This document shows, piece after piece, positions 15,594 to 24,731 of a stretch of DNA of 64,000 bases. Made by a program: the position numbers and the translations under genes. This DNA is from Neoroseomonas terrae (GTDB taxonomy: Bacteria > Pseudomonadota > Alphaproteobacteria > Acetobacterales > Acetobacteraceae): assembly GCF_018129025.1 (NCBI RefSeq), contig NZ_JAAEDI010000015.1:105363-169362 (forward strand), read 5' to 3'. The notes under the pieces were generated by a model. The model was given only the letters and a program-made list of their open reading frames with translations, had not been told where the DNA came from and did not search any database. Numbering within the stretch: the stretch's first letter is position 1; each line of letters starts with the position of its first letter.

Positions 15594-16832
15594 ATGACCA
15601 TGACCACCCGTCGCAGCCTGCTCGCCACCGGGGCCGCCCTGGGCGCACTGCCGCTGCACCGCGCCCGTGCGCAGGCGGCGAACACCGTCAAGATCGGCGT
15701 GCTGAACGACCAGTCCGGCCTCTATCGCGACGTGAACGGGCCGGGATCGGTGGCCTGCACCAGGCAGGCGATCGCCGATCTCGGGGCGACGCTGCGCGGG
15801 ATGAATGTCGAGGTCGTGGTCGCCGACCATCAGAACCGCCCCGATGTCGGCGTGAACATCGCGCGGCAGTGGTTCGACCGCGATGGCGTGGACATGGTGA
15901 TCGACGTGCCGACCTCCTCGGTGGCGCTCGCCGTCGCGCAGGTCGCGCGGGAGAAGAACAAGGTCTACATCAACTCCTCAGGCGCCACCTCCGATCTTAC
16001 CGGATCGGCCTGCACGCCGAACACGCTGCACTGGACCTACGACACCTACATGCTCGCCAAGAGCACGGGCGGCGCGATGGTCCGCGCGGGCGGCGACACC
16101 TGGTATTTCATCACTGCCGACTATGCCTTCGGCCATGCGCTGGAACGCGACACGACGCGCTTCATCACGGCAGCCGGCGGGCGCGTGCTGGGATCCGTGC
16201 GGACGCCGTTCCCGGGCACGACGGATTTCTCCTCCTTCCTGGTGCAGGCGCAGGCGTCGCGGGCGAAGGTGGTCGGCCTCGCCAATGCCGGCGGCGACAC
16301 CATCAATTCCATCAAGCAGGCGGCCGAGTTCGGGCTGACGCGGCGCGGCACCAAGCTCGCCGCGCTGCTGATGTTCATCTCGGACGTCCACGCGCTGGGG
16401 CTGGAGACGGCGCAGGGGCTGGTGTGCACCGAGACCTTCTACTGGGACCTCAACGACAACACCCGCGCCTTCACCGCGCGCGTGCTGCCGAACATGCCGG
16501 GCGGGCTGCGACCCGGCATGGCGCAGGCCGGCTGCTATTCGGGGACGATGCACTACCTGAAGGCGGTGCTCGAAATGGGCGTGGCGGCGGCGAAGGCCGA
16601 TGGTGCCGCGACGGTCGCGCGCATGAAGCAGATGCCGGTGCAGGACGACGCTTTCGGCGCGACCTCGATCCGCGCCGATGGGCGGCGGATCATGCCGGCC
16701 TATCTGCTCGAGGTGAAGACGCCGGCCGAGAGCCGCGGCCCCTGGGACTACTACAAGCTGCTGCAGACGACGTCGGCGGATGAGGCCTTCCGGCCGCTGT
16801 CGGAAGGGGGCTGCCCGCTGGTCCGGTCCTGA
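15594..16832 (+). CDS. ABC transporter periplasmic binding protein 2 of 5
   Basis: A 412-residue paralogue of the preceding protein, with Tat motif TTRRSLLATG and cleavage after RARAQA. Very close to copy 1 (both start IKIGVLNDQSGLYRD after the signal). Its own variants include LGATLRGMNVEVVVADHQN and VLPNMPGGLRPGMAQAGCY, so the ligand pocket segments differ while the DTYMLAKSTGGAMVRAGGD and DYAFGHALERDT cores are kept. ATG 15594 sits behind GGGAGAGACGA; a second ATG is at 15600. Ends EGGCPLVRS. The 65-base gap from copy 1 contains no promoter I can see. Confidence 0.93.
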   Translation: MTMTTRRSLLATGAALGALPLHRARAQAANTVKIGVLNDQSGLYRDVNGPGSVACTRQAIADLGATLRGMNVEVVVADHQNRPDVGVNIARQWFDRDGVDMVIDVPTSSVALAVAQVAREKNKVYINSSGATSDLTGSACTPNTLHWTYDTYMLAKSTGGAMVRAGGDTWYFITADYAFGHALERDTTRFITAAGGRVLGSVRTPFPGTTDFSSFLVQAQASRAKVVGLANAGGDTINSIKQAAEFGLTRRGTKLAALLMFISDVHALGLETAQGLVCTETFYWDLNDNTRAFTARVLPNMPGGLRPGMAQAGCYSGTMHYLKAVLEMGVAAAKADGAATVARMKQMPVQDDAFGATSIRADGRRIMPAYLLEVKTPAESRGPWDYYKLLQTTSADEAFRPLSEGGCPLVRS

Positions 16833-16899
16833 TTCGCGACCCCGGGCGGGGCAACGACTCCGCTCGGAACCAATGAACGAACAACGGAGGATTCGCCTG

Positions 16900-18126
16900 A
16901 TGGAAACTACCCGCCGCGGCCTGCTCGCCGCCGGTGCCGCCACGGCCGCCATCGCGCCGCTCTCCCGCGCGCGGGCGCAGGCCAACACCATCCGCATCGG
17001 CGTGCTGACCGACATGTCCGGCACCTACCGCGACAATACCGGCCCGACATCGGTCGCCGCGACGCGGGAGGCGGTGGCGGAATTCGGCACCAGCCACGGC
17101 TTCACCATCGAGGTGCTGGAGGCCGACCACCAGAACCGCCCCGATGTCGGCTCGAACATCGCTCGGCAATGGTACGACCAGGGGGTCGATCTGATCCTGG
17201 ATGTGCCGACCTCCTCGGTCGGCCTCGCGGTCAACCAGATCGCGAAGGAGAAGAACAAGCTCTACATCAATGTTGGTTCGGCCACTGCCGACCTGACCGG
17301 CCCGCAATGCGGCCCGACGACGCTGCACTGGGCCTACGACACCTACATGCTGGCGAAGTCGACCGGTGGCGCGATGGTGCGCGCGGGCGGCGACAGCTGG
17401 TACTTCATCACCGCCGACTATGCCTTTGGCCATGCGCTGGAACGCGACAACACGACCTTCATCCGTGCCGCCGGTGGGCGTGTGCTGGGCGCGGTGCGGA
17501 CGCCATTCCCGGGTACCACCGACTTCAGCAGCTTCCTGGTGCAGGCGGCGGCCGCGCGGCCGAAGGTGATCGGCCTGGCGAATGCCGGCGGCGATACCGC
17601 GAATTGCGTGAAGCAGGCCGCGGAATTCGGCATCACGCGCCGCGGCATCAAGCTCGCCGCGCTGCTGCTGTTCCTCAACGACGTCAACGGCATCGGGCTG
17701 CAGACGGCGCAGGGGCTCGTCTGCACGGAATCCTTCTACTGGGACACCAACGACAAGACCCGCGCCTGGACGCAGCGCGTCGTCCGCCGCACGCCGACCA
17801 ACTACCCGTCGATGATCCATGCCGGCTGCTATTCGGCGGCGCTGCACTTCCTCAAAGTCGTCGCCGCGATGGGTGTGCCTGCGGCCAAGGCCTCGGGGCT
17901 CGAACTGACGAACCGCATGAAGGCGATGCCGACCGAGGATGACTGCTTCGGCCCGGGCACCATCCGCGTCGATGGGCGCCGGCTCTGCCCCTCCTTCCTG
18001 TTCGAGGTGAAGGCGCCGTCCGAGAGCCGCGGTCCCTGGGACTACTACAAGCTGCTGCAGACCACGCCGGCCGAGGAGGCCTATCGGCCACTGTCCGAGG
18101 GAGGCTGCCCACTCGTGCGCGGCTGA
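16900..18126 (+). CDS. ABC transporter periplasmic binding protein 3 of 5
   Basis: A 408-residue paralogue with Tat signal TTRRGLLAAGAATAAIAPL and cleavage after RARAQA. Mature start NTIRIGVLTDMSGTYRDNT. It differs from copies 1 and 2 in WYDQGVDLILDVPTSSVGL and in the segment TRAWTQRVVRRTPTNYPSM, near the expected ligand cleft. ATG 16900 follows CGGAGG by nine bases, so it is preferred over the in-frame ATG at 16873. Ends EGGCPLVRG. Shares the LTDMSG...YRD opening with copy 5, suggesting copies 3 and 5 are a sub-pair. Confidence 0.93.
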   Translation: METTRRGLLAAGAATAAIAPLSRARAQANTIRIGVLTDMSGTYRDNTGPTSVAATREAVAEFGTSHGFTIEVLEADHQNRPDVGSNIARQWYDQGVDLILDVPTSSVGLAVNQIAKEKNKLYINVGSATADLTGPQCGPTTLHWAYDTYMLAKSTGGAMVRAGGDSWYFITADYAFGHALERDNTTFIRAAGGRVLGAVRTPFPGTTDFSSFLVQAAAARPKVIGLANAGGDTANCVKQAAEFGITRRGIKLAALLLFLNDVNGIGLQTAQGLVCTESFYWDTNDKTRAWTQRVVRRTPTNYPSMIHAGCYSAALHFLKVVAAMGVPAAKASGLELTNRMKAMPTEDDCFGPGTIRVDGRRLCPSFLFEVKAPSESRGPWDYYKLLQTTPAEEAYRPLSEGGCPLVRG

Positions 18127-18190
18127 CCGTCGCCGCGCGCCGCGACTGAGGAACGAACGCATTCAACGCTTGCCATGGGAGGAACGACGA

Positions 18191-19423
18191 ATGAGCGAGA
18201 CCAGCCGCCGTAGCGTTCTTGCCGCCGGTGCGGCCTTCGCTGCCCTGCCCCTGTCGCACGCCCGTGCGCAGGCGGCGAACACCATCAGGATTGCGTTGCT
18301 CTGTGACTTCTCCGGCACCTACCGCGATGTGACCGGGCCGAACGAGCTTGCATGCGTCCGCCAGGCCGCCGCCGAGTTCTCCAATCGCGGCTTCAACATC
18401 GAGGTCGTGTACGCCGACAACCAGAACCGCGCCGATGTCGGTTCGAACATCACGCGGACCTGGATCGACCGCGACGGCGTCGATTGCATCGTCGATGGCG
18501 GCGCGTCCTCGGTCGCGCTGGCGGTGAACGAGGTTGTGCGGGAGAAGAACAAGGTCTTCCTCAACTCCTCCTCGGCGACCTCGGACCTGACGGGGCGGTT
18601 CTGCTCGCCCAACCTCGTTCATTGGACCTACGACACTTACATGCTGGCGAAGTCGACCGGTGGCGCGACGGTGCGGGCCGGCGGGGATAGCTGGTATTTC
18701 ATCACCGCCGACTACGCGTTCGGCCATGCGCTGGAACGCGACACCGCGACCTTCGTGCGCGCCGCCGGCGGGCGGGTGCTGGGGCAGGCGCGCACGCCGT
18801 TCCCCGGTACCTCGGATTTCTCCTCCTTCCTGGTGCAGGCGCAGGCCAGCCGCGCGAAGGTCATCGGCCTGGCGAATGCCGGCAGCGACACCATCAACTG
18901 CATCAAGCAAGCATCCGAATTCGGCCTGGCGCGGCGCGGCATCAAGCTGGCCTCGCTTCTGATGTTCATGCCCGATGTGCATTCCCTCGGCCTCGAACAG
19001 ACGCAGGGGCTGATCTGCACCGAGACCTTCTACTGGGACCTCAACGACCGCACGCGCGCCTTCACGCGCCGCGTCGCTGGCCAGCTCCAGTCCAACGTGC
19101 CGCTCTGCATGAACCATGCGGGCGGTTATGCCTCGGTGATCCACTACCTGAAGGCCGTGGCCGACATGGGCGTGGCGCGCGCCAAGGAGAACGGCGCCGA
19201 GGTCGTCGCCCGCATGAAGGCGATGCCGTGCGACGATGATTGCTTCGGCCCCGGCAGCATCCGCCAGGACGGGCGCAAGCTGCACCCCGCCTACCTGTTC
19301 GAGGTGAAGGCGCCGTCCGAGAGCCACGGCCGGTACGACTACTACAAGCTGTTGCAGACCACCGCGGGCGACGAAGGCTTCCGCCCGATGGCCGAGGGCA
19401 ATTGTCCGCTGGTGCGGAGCTGA
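18191..19423 (+). CDS. ABC transporter periplasmic binding protein 4 of 5
   Basis: A 410-residue paralogue, the most divergent of the five: mature start IRIALLCDFSGTYRDVTGPN, NQNRADVGSNITRTWID, and VDGGASSVALAVNEVV where the others have VPTSSVAL. The cores DTYMLAKSTGG and DYAFGHALERD are intact and the end is EGNCPLVRS rather than GGC. Tat signal SRRSVLAAGAAFAALPLSHA. ATG 18191 follows GGGAGGAAC. The altered ligand-loop residues suggest a different substrate from its neighbours; this is inference. Confidence 0.93.
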   Translation: MSETSRRSVLAAGAAFAALPLSHARAQAANTIRIALLCDFSGTYRDVTGPNELACVRQAAAEFSNRGFNIEVVYADNQNRADVGSNITRTWIDRDGVDCIVDGGASSVALAVNEVVREKNKVFLNSSSATSDLTGRFCSPNLVHWTYDTYMLAKSTGGATVRAGGDSWYFITADYAFGHALERDTATFVRAAGGRVLGQARTPFPGTSDFSSFLVQAQASRAKVIGLANAGSDTINCIKQASEFGLARRGIKLASLLMFMPDVHSLGLEQTQGLICTETFYWDLNDRTRAFTRRVAGQLQSNVPLCMNHAGGYASVIHYLKAVADMGVARAKENGAEVVARMKAMPCDDDCFGPGSIRQDGRKLHPAYLFEVKAPSESHGRYDYYKLLQTTAGDEGFRPMAEGNCPLVRS

Positions 19424-19480
19424 GGAATGGCGGCGGGGCCCAGCACCCCGTCCGCCGGCAGGAAGAAGGGAGAAAGGGTC

Positions 19481-20698
19481 ATGGACATGCATCGCCGCAG
19501 CCTTCTCGCCGCGGGCTCCGCCGCCGCAGTCGCGCCGTTCTCGCGCGCGCGTGCGCAGGGCGGCACCATCCGGCTCGGTGTCCTGACCGACATGTCGGGG
19601 CCTTATCGCGACAGCACCGGTCCCGCCAGCCTGCTGATGACGCAGGTCGCCGCCGAGGAATTCGCCAATCGCGGCTTCACGATCGAGGTCGTCGGCGCCG
19701 ACCACCAGAACAAGCCCGATGTCGGCGCCAACATCGCCCGCCAGTGGTACGACCAGGGCATGGATGCGATCGTCGACGTGCCGACCTCCTCGGTCGCGCT
19801 CGCGATCAACCAGATCGCGCGGGAGAAGAACAAGGTCTTCCTCAATTCGGGCGCAGCGACCTCGGACCTCACGGGCCCGCAATGCAGCCCGAACACGGTC
19901 CACTGGACCTACGACACCTACATGCTCGCCAAGGGCACGGGTAACGCCATCGTGCAGACCGGCGGCGACAGCTGGTACTTCATCACCGCCGACTACGCCT
20001 TCGGCCACGCGCTGCAGCGTGACACGACCCGTTTCATCGAGGCCGCGGGCGGCCGAGTGGTCGGGGCGGCGCGCTATCCGTTCCCCGCCACGACGGATTT
20101 CTCCGCTTTCGTCGTGCAGGCGCAGGCCTCGCGGGCCAAGGTGCTCGGCATGGCGAATGCTTCGGGCGATACGCTCAACACCATCAAGGCGGCGCGCGAA
20201 TTCGGCCTGCACCGGTCGATGAAGCTAGCCGCCCTGCTGATGAGCAGCACGGACATCCACGGCCTCGGCCTGGAAGCCGGGCAGGGGCTGTTGCTGACCG
20301 AGGCGTTCTATTGGGACCTCAACGACCGCACCCGCGCGTTGACGCAGCGGGTGCGGGCGCGGAACCAGGATCGACCGCCTTCCCAGGTGCCGGCGGGCTG
20401 CTACGGCGCGACGCTGCATTACCTCAAGGCCGTTGCCGATCTCGGTGTCGCTGCCGCCAAGGCGGATGGCCGCGCCACCGTCGCGCGCATGAAGGCGATG
20501 CCGACCGACGACGACGCCTTCGGTCCGGGCCGCATCCGCGAGGACGGTCGCAAGATCCATCCGGTCTACCTGTTCGAGGTGAAGACCCCGGCCGAATCCC
20601 GCGGTCCGTGGGACTACTACAAGATCGCCGCCACCACCCCGGCCGAGGAGGCGTTCCGGCCCCTGGCGGAGGGCGGCTGCTCTCTCGTGCGTTCGTGA
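19481..20698 (+). CDS. ABC transporter periplasmic binding protein 5 of 5
   Basis: A 405-residue paralogue with Tat signal HRRSLLAAGSAAAVAPFSRA. Mature start TIRLGVLTDMSGPYRDST. It lacks one of the usual arginine-glycine patches (GNAIVQTGGDSWYFITAD instead of GGAMVRAGGD) and has LAALLMSSTDIHGLGLEAGQ in the later half. Ends EGGCSLVRS. ATG 19481 is behind AAGGGAGAAAGGG; the upstream in-frame ATG 19427 would extend past the signal peptide. Only 17 bases separate it from the permease gene, so binding proteins and permeases are one operon. Confidence 0.93.
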   Translation: MDMHRRSLLAAGSAAAVAPFSRARAQGGTIRLGVLTDMSGPYRDSTGPASLLMTQVAAEEFANRGFTIEVVGADHQNKPDVGANIARQWYDQGMDAIVDVPTSSVALAINQIAREKNKVFLNSGAATSDLTGPQCSPNTVHWTYDTYMLAKGTGNAIVQTGGDSWYFITADYAFGHALQRDTTRFIEAAGGRVVGAARYPFPATTDFSAFVVQAQASRAKVLGMANASGDTLNTIKAAREFGLHRSMKLAALLMSSTDIHGLGLEAGQGLLLTEAFYWDLNDRTRALTQRVRARNQDRPPSQVPAGCYGATLHYLKAVADLGVAAAKADGRATVARMKAMPTDDDAFGPGRIREDGRKIHPVYLFEVKTPAESRGPWDYYKIAATTPAEEAFRPLAEGGCSLVRS

Positions 20699-20715
20699 CA
20701 AGGATCTGATCGTCG

Positions 20716-21612
20716 ATGCTCGAATTCCTCGAGACCATAACCGGCGTCCCGACGCCGCTGCTGTTCGGGCAGATCCTACTCGGACTGATCAACGGCGCCT
20801 TCTATGCGATGCTGTCGCTCGGCCTCGCGGTGATCTTCGGGCTGCTCAACATCATCAACTTCACCCATGGCGCCCAGTTCATGATGGGCGCCTTCGTTGC
20901 CTGGATGCTGCTGACCTGGCTGGGGCTCGGATACTGGTGGGCGCTGATCCTGGCGCCGCTGATCGTCGGCGCCACCGGGGTGGTCATCGAACGGTTGATG
21001 ATCAGTCGCCTTTACAAGCTGGATCACCTCTACGGCCTGCTGCTGACCTTCGGCATCGGGCTGATGATCGAGGGCTTCTTCCGTAACCAGTACGGCTCCT
21101 CGGGCCTGCCCTACCGCATCCCGGCCGAGCTCTCGGGCGCGTGGGATCTCGGCTTCATGTTCATGCCGGTCTATCGCGGCTGGGTGGTGGTTTTCTCCCT
21201 GGTCGTCTGCCTGGCGACCTGGCTGGTGATCGAGAAGACGCGCCTCGGCGCCTATCTCCGCGCCGCGACCGAGAATGCGGCGCTGGTGCAGGCCTTCGGC
21301 GTGAACGTGCCGCGGATGATCACGCTGACCTACGGGGCGGGGGTCGCGCTCGCGGCACTCGCCGGCGTGCTCGCCGCGCCGATCTACTCGGTGAACCCCC
21401 AGATGGGCACCAATCTGATCATCGTCGTCTTCGCCGTCGTCGTGATTGGCGGCATGGGGTCGATCCTCGGCTCGGTGCTGACCGGCTTCGGCCTCGGCGT
21501 GATCGAGGGCCTCACCAAGGTCTATTGGCCGGAGGCGTCCGCCACCGTCATCTTCGTCATCATGGCGATCGTGCTGCTGACACGTCCCGCCGGCCTGTTC
21601 GGGAGGGCCTGA
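20716..21612 (+). CDS. livH: Branched-chain amino-acid type ABC permease (LivH-like)
   Basis: A 298-residue inner-membrane permease of the LivH family with about eight transmembrane helices. Diagnostic blocks: LLGLINGAFYAMLSLGLAVI, FGLLNIINFTHGAQFMMGAF, the cytoplasmic EAA-like loop LRAATENAALVQAFGVNV and VVVIGGMGSILGSVLTGFGLG. Forms the channel with the LivM-like subunit. Three bases separate it from the next gene. The gene shows nothing unusual apart from serving five binding proteins. Confidence 0.95.
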   Translation: MLEFLETITGVPTPLLFGQILLGLINGAFYAMLSLGLAVIFGLLNIINFTHGAQFMMGAFVAWMLLTWLGLGYWWALILAPLIVGATGVVIERLMISRLYKLDHLYGLLLTFGIGLMIEGFFRNQYGSSGLPYRIPAELSGAWDLGFMFMPVYRGWVVVFSLVVCLATWLVIEKTRLGAYLRAATENAALVQAFGVNVPRMITLTYGAGVALAALAGVLAAPIYSVNPQMGTNLIIVVFAVVVIGGMGSILGSVLTGFGLGVIEGLTKVYWPEASATVIFVIMAIVLLTRPAGLFGRA

Positions 21613-21615
21613 GTC

Positions 21616-22605
21616 ATGGCATCCGAAACCACCGCCGGACCGATGCCCGCCACCATGGGTGAGGCGCGGGGCTTCCTGGGCTACAGCCGCGCACAACTCG
21701 TCGCGCTGGTCATCCTGGTTGCCGCGCTGATCGTCGGGCCGTACTTCCTCTACCCCGTCTTCCTGATGAAGCTGCTGTGCTTCGCGCTGTTCGCCTCGGC
21801 ATTCAACCTGCTGATCGGCTATGTCGGGCTGCTGTCCTTCGGCCATGCCGCGTATTTCGGCATGGGCGGCTACATCGCGGGCTACACGGCCAAGGCCTAC
21901 GGCTTCACGCCGGAGGTCGCGGTCATCGCCGGTGCCGCCGTCGCCGGCATCCAGGGCTGGATCTTCGGCTGGATCGCGATCCGCCGGCAGGGCATCTACT
22001 TCGCGATGATCACGCTCGCGCTCGCGCAGATGGTCTATTTCTTCTGCGTTCAGGCACCGTTCACCGGCGGCGAGGACGGCATCCAGGCGATCCCCCGGGG
22101 CCGGTTGTTCGGTCTGATCGACCTCGGGCCCGACATGTCGATGTACTGGTTCGTGGCCGCCGTCTTCCTCGCCGGCTTCGTGATGATCCATCGCGTCATC
22201 CATTCGCCCTACGGCCAGGTGCTGAAGGCGATCCGCGAGAACGAGCCGCGCGCGACCTCGCTCGGCTACCGCACGGACGACTACAAGCTCGTCGCCTTCA
22301 TCCTCTCCGCGACGATCGCGGGGGTTGCGGGTGGCGTGAAGTCGCTGGTCTTCGGCATCGCGACGCTGACCGACGTCCACTGGGCGATGTCCGGCGAGGT
22401 GGTGCTGATGACGCTGGTCGGCGGGCTCGGCACGGTCTTCGGGCCGATGGTGGGCGCCGCGGTGATCGTCACCATGCAGAACTACCTGGCCGAGATGGGC
22501 GCCTGGGTCACGGTCATCCAGGGCGGGATCTTCGTGGCCGTGGTGCTCGCTTTCCGGCGCGGGCTGGTCGGGGAGATCGCGCATCTGCTGAAGGTGAAGC
22601 TGTAG
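21616..22605 (+). CDS. livM: Branched-chain amino-acid type ABC permease (LivM-like)
   Basis: A 329-residue permease, LivM family. Seen: LLCFALFASAFNLLIGYVGL, SFGHAAYFGMGGYIAGYTAK, GIYFAMITLALAQMVYF, the coupling loop LKAIRENEPRATSLGYRTDD and MTLVGGLGTVFGPMVGAAV. About nine to ten transmembrane helices. Last gene of the transporter operon; its stop is followed after 33 bases by an intergenic repeat hairpin that could end transcription. Confidence 0.95.
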   Translation: MASETTAGPMPATMGEARGFLGYSRAQLVALVILVAALIVGPYFLYPVFLMKLLCFALFASAFNLLIGYVGLLSFGHAAYFGMGGYIAGYTAKAYGFTPEVAVIAGAAVAGIQGWIFGWIAIRRQGIYFAMITLALAQMVYFFCVQAPFTGGEDGIQAIPRGRLFGLIDLGPDMSMYWFVAAVFLAGFVMIHRVIHSPYGQVLKAIRENEPRATSLGYRTDDYKLVAFILSATIAGVAGGVKSLVFGIATLTDVHWAMSGEVVLMTLVGGLGTVFGPMVGAAVIVTMQNYLAEMGAWVTVIQGGIFVAVVLAFRRGLVGEIAHLLKVKL

Positions 22606-22637
22606 CGGCGCGCCGGCTCGTTGCGCGAAGGCTGGAT

Positions 22638-22872
22638 CGGAGAGGGGCTCTGCCCCTCTCCGAACCTCACCCCGCCCGGCCATTGTATGGCCTGGACCGC
22701 CATCATCTGGCAGCGGGCGCGAAGCCCAATTCTCCCGGTCTCAAACCCGTTCCGTGCGCAGATCTGTCTGACGGCCATGTTCCGGCCCTGCGTGCGCAGG
22801 GCCAAGTCAGGGTTTGCAAAGGCCCTTCGGCCTTTGCCGGCGTAGGGTTCGGGAAGGGGCAGAGCCCCTTCC
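22638..22872 (-). repeat. Interspersed intergenic repeat, copy 3 (subfamily B)
   Basis: Left hairpin CGGAGAGGGGC...GCCCCTCTCCG (22638-22662), internal stem-loop GCAAAGGCCC/TTCGGCCTTTGC at 22816-22837, right hairpin GGAAGGGGC/AGA/GCCCCTTCC (22852-22872). It is alignable over its whole length with copy 5 at 58295-58528 and shares only the hairpin framework with copies 1, 2 and 4, so it defines a second subfamily. Lies 33 bases after livM. The remainder of the gap to 23083 shows no gene. Confidence 0.82.
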
Positions 22873-23083
22873 TGATCCGGCCGCTCCTCGCCAATCTTCG
22901 CGCATCTGGCCCCCTGGCGCACAATCTGCTGCCACGAGCGTCCCTTCCTGCTCTGAAACCGCACGCGGGCGCCGAATTTGCCGGCACCGCCTGTCGCGGC
23001 GATGGACTTTCAACCGCTAAGCCGGCTTGCCCGGCCTGTTCGCTCGCGCGACGCTGCCTGCCCGCTTCACTCGCAGGGCAGAC

Positions 23084-24391
23084 ATGGCGCGCAAATTCCA
23101 TCTCGGCTGGTTCCTCCAGGGCTCCTCCGTCCAGGGCTGGGGCGAACCCTGGACCGGCAACATCGGCACCGAATGGATGGTGCCGGACTTCTTCATCGAG
23201 ATGACGAGGAACCTCGAACGCGCCTGCTTCGACTACGTGCTGATCGAGGACTCCTCCTATGTCGGGGAATCCTATGGCGGCTCGCGAGAGATCTACCTCC
23301 ATCACGGCCTGTCCGTGCCGCGCCAGGACCCGTCCATCGTCGCGGCACTTCTCGCGCGGGAGACGAAGCGGATCGGCATCGTCACCACGCTCGGCACCTT
23401 CGCCTACCCGCCCTATCTCCTCGCGCGCCAGATCGCGAGCCTCGACCAGGTCTCCTCCGGCCGCATCGGCTGGAACGCGGTGACCGGTTCGTCGGACTAT
23501 GCCGCGCGGAACTTCGGCCTGGACGGCATGCCGCCGCATGACACGCGCTACGACATCGCTGACGAGTACATGCAGGTCGTGCGCGCCCTGTGGAACTCCT
23601 GGGAGCCCGGTGCCATCGTCGCGGACCGTGAACGCGGCATGCTGGTCGACCACACCAAGGTTCATGCGGTCGACCACCAGGGCCAGTACTTCAAGGTCCG
23701 CGGTCCGCTCAATTCCGGTCCCTGCGTGCAGGGCCAGCCGGTCATCGCCCAGGCGGGCGGCTCGCCGCGCGGCCGCGCCTTCGCCTCCCAGCATGCCGAC
23801 ACCATCGTCGCCATGGTGAAGGGCACGGCGGGCATGAAGACGTACCGGGACGACATCCGCGCGCGCATGGCCGCGCATGGCCGCAATCCGGACGACTGCA
23901 AGGTGCTCTTCCTCGTCTCCCCCGTGCTCGGCGATACGGAGGAGGAAGCCCGCGCGAAGCACAAGCGCCGTCTAGCGACGAGCGAGGACCAGATCGCCAA
24001 GCGCCTCGCGCATCTGTCGAAGATCACCAACCTCGATTTCGGCGCGCTGCCGCTCGACCAGCCGCTCGGGACGCTGACCACCAACGGCCACCAGCAGTCG
24101 CTGGACGAGTTCCTCAAGAAGGCCGGCAACAAGACGCTGCGGGAGGCCGCCGAGATCTACTCCGACGCCGGCTCCATCCCGCTGATCGGTACGCCGGCCC
24201 AGGTCGCGGACCGGATGGGCGAGGCGATGGAGGAGATCGGTGGCGACGGCTTCCTGCTCACCACCAACGAGACTTCCCGTCGCGTCATCGCCGAGATCGC
24301 CGATGGGCTGGTTCCGGAACTGCAGCGCCGCGGCCTTTCGCGGCGGTCCTACGAGCACGCGATGTTCCGTGAGAACCTGCTGGCGTTCTGA
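23084..24391 (+). CDS. FMNH2-dependent monooxygenase, NtaA/SnaA/DszA type
   Basis: A 435-residue LLM-class flavin monooxygenase. Blocks: FHLGWFLQGSSVQGWGEPW at the N terminus, FDYVLIEDSSYVGESYGGS, SLDQVSSGRIGWNAVTGS, IAQAGGSPRGRAFASQHAD, and the C-terminal GTPAQVADRMGEAMEEIGGDG. It is only distantly related to the enzyme at 1771 although both belong to the NtaA group. The start ATG 23084 follows GCAGGGCAGAC; the upstream in-frame ATG 23027 would add a non-conserved tail. Placement after the transporter operon hints at oxidation of an imported substrate, but a repeat and about 480 bases separate them. Substrate unknown. Confidence 0.88.
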   Translation: MARKFHLGWFLQGSSVQGWGEPWTGNIGTEWMVPDFFIEMTRNLERACFDYVLIEDSSYVGESYGGSREIYLHHGLSVPRQDPSIVAALLARETKRIGIVTTLGTFAYPPYLLARQIASLDQVSSGRIGWNAVTGSSDYAARNFGLDGMPPHDTRYDIADEYMQVVRALWNSWEPGAIVADRERGMLVDHTKVHAVDHQGQYFKVRGPLNSGPCVQGQPVIAQAGGSPRGRAFASQHADTIVAMVKGTAGMKTYRDDIRARMAAHGRNPDDCKVLFLVSPVLGDTEEEARAKHKRRLATSEDQIAKRLAHLSKITNLDFGALPLDQPLGTLTTNGHQQSLDEFLKKAGNKTLREAAEIYSDAGSIPLIGTPAQVADRMGEAMEEIGGDGFLLTTNETSRRVIAEIADGLVPELQRRGLSRRSYEHAMFRENLLAF

Positions 24392-24397
24392 CGCCCG

Positions 24398-24700
24398 TCA
24401 GCCCAGCGGTAACGCCGCCATCGCGAGCAGCGCGCTGAACAGCGCCAGCACGGCAAGGCAGGCGACCAGCGCGCAATGCGCCACCCGGCCGCGCTGCGCC
24501 GGGCCTGCCCGCCACAATGCGACCGCCCCGGCGGCGCATGCCAGGGCGCCGACGCCGCCTGCCAGCAGCCCGACAGCGGCGCCGAGGCGCGGGTCATCCC
24601 ATGGCAGGATCACCCCCGCCACGGCCGAACCCACGACGACCGCGCCAAGCAGCAGCCACTGCCCGAGGGTCGGTCGCGGCTTGTCGCCCTGTCCCGACAT
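24398..24700 (-). CDS. Small membrane protein, unknown function
   Basis: A 100-residue protein with a short basic N terminus (GQGDKPRPTLGQ) and three hydrophobic segments (about residues 15-33, 40-62 and 76-98), so probably a three-helix inner-membrane protein. I do not recognise a family. Start is taken at the ATG at 24700 (GGATGG about six bases upstream); ATG 24712 is four codons earlier. Convergent with the monooxygenase gene, six bases between the two stops. Confidence 0.6.
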   Translation of the reverse strand: MSGQGDKPRPTLGQWLLLGAVVVGSAVAGVILPWDDPRLGAAVGLLAGGVGALACAAGAVALWRAGPAQRGRVAHCALVACLAVLALFSALLAMAALPLG

Positions 24701-24731
24701 GCGACGATCCATCCTGCCGGCAGCCGGTCGT

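Noticed and set aside
17852..20212. Minus-strand ORF of 786 codons
   Set aside because: Antisense to binding proteins 3-5; its repeating content simply mirrors the paralogous genes.
20776..22683. Minus-strand ORF of 635 codons
   Set aside because: Antisense of the two permeases; His/Gln/Asp-rich shadow.
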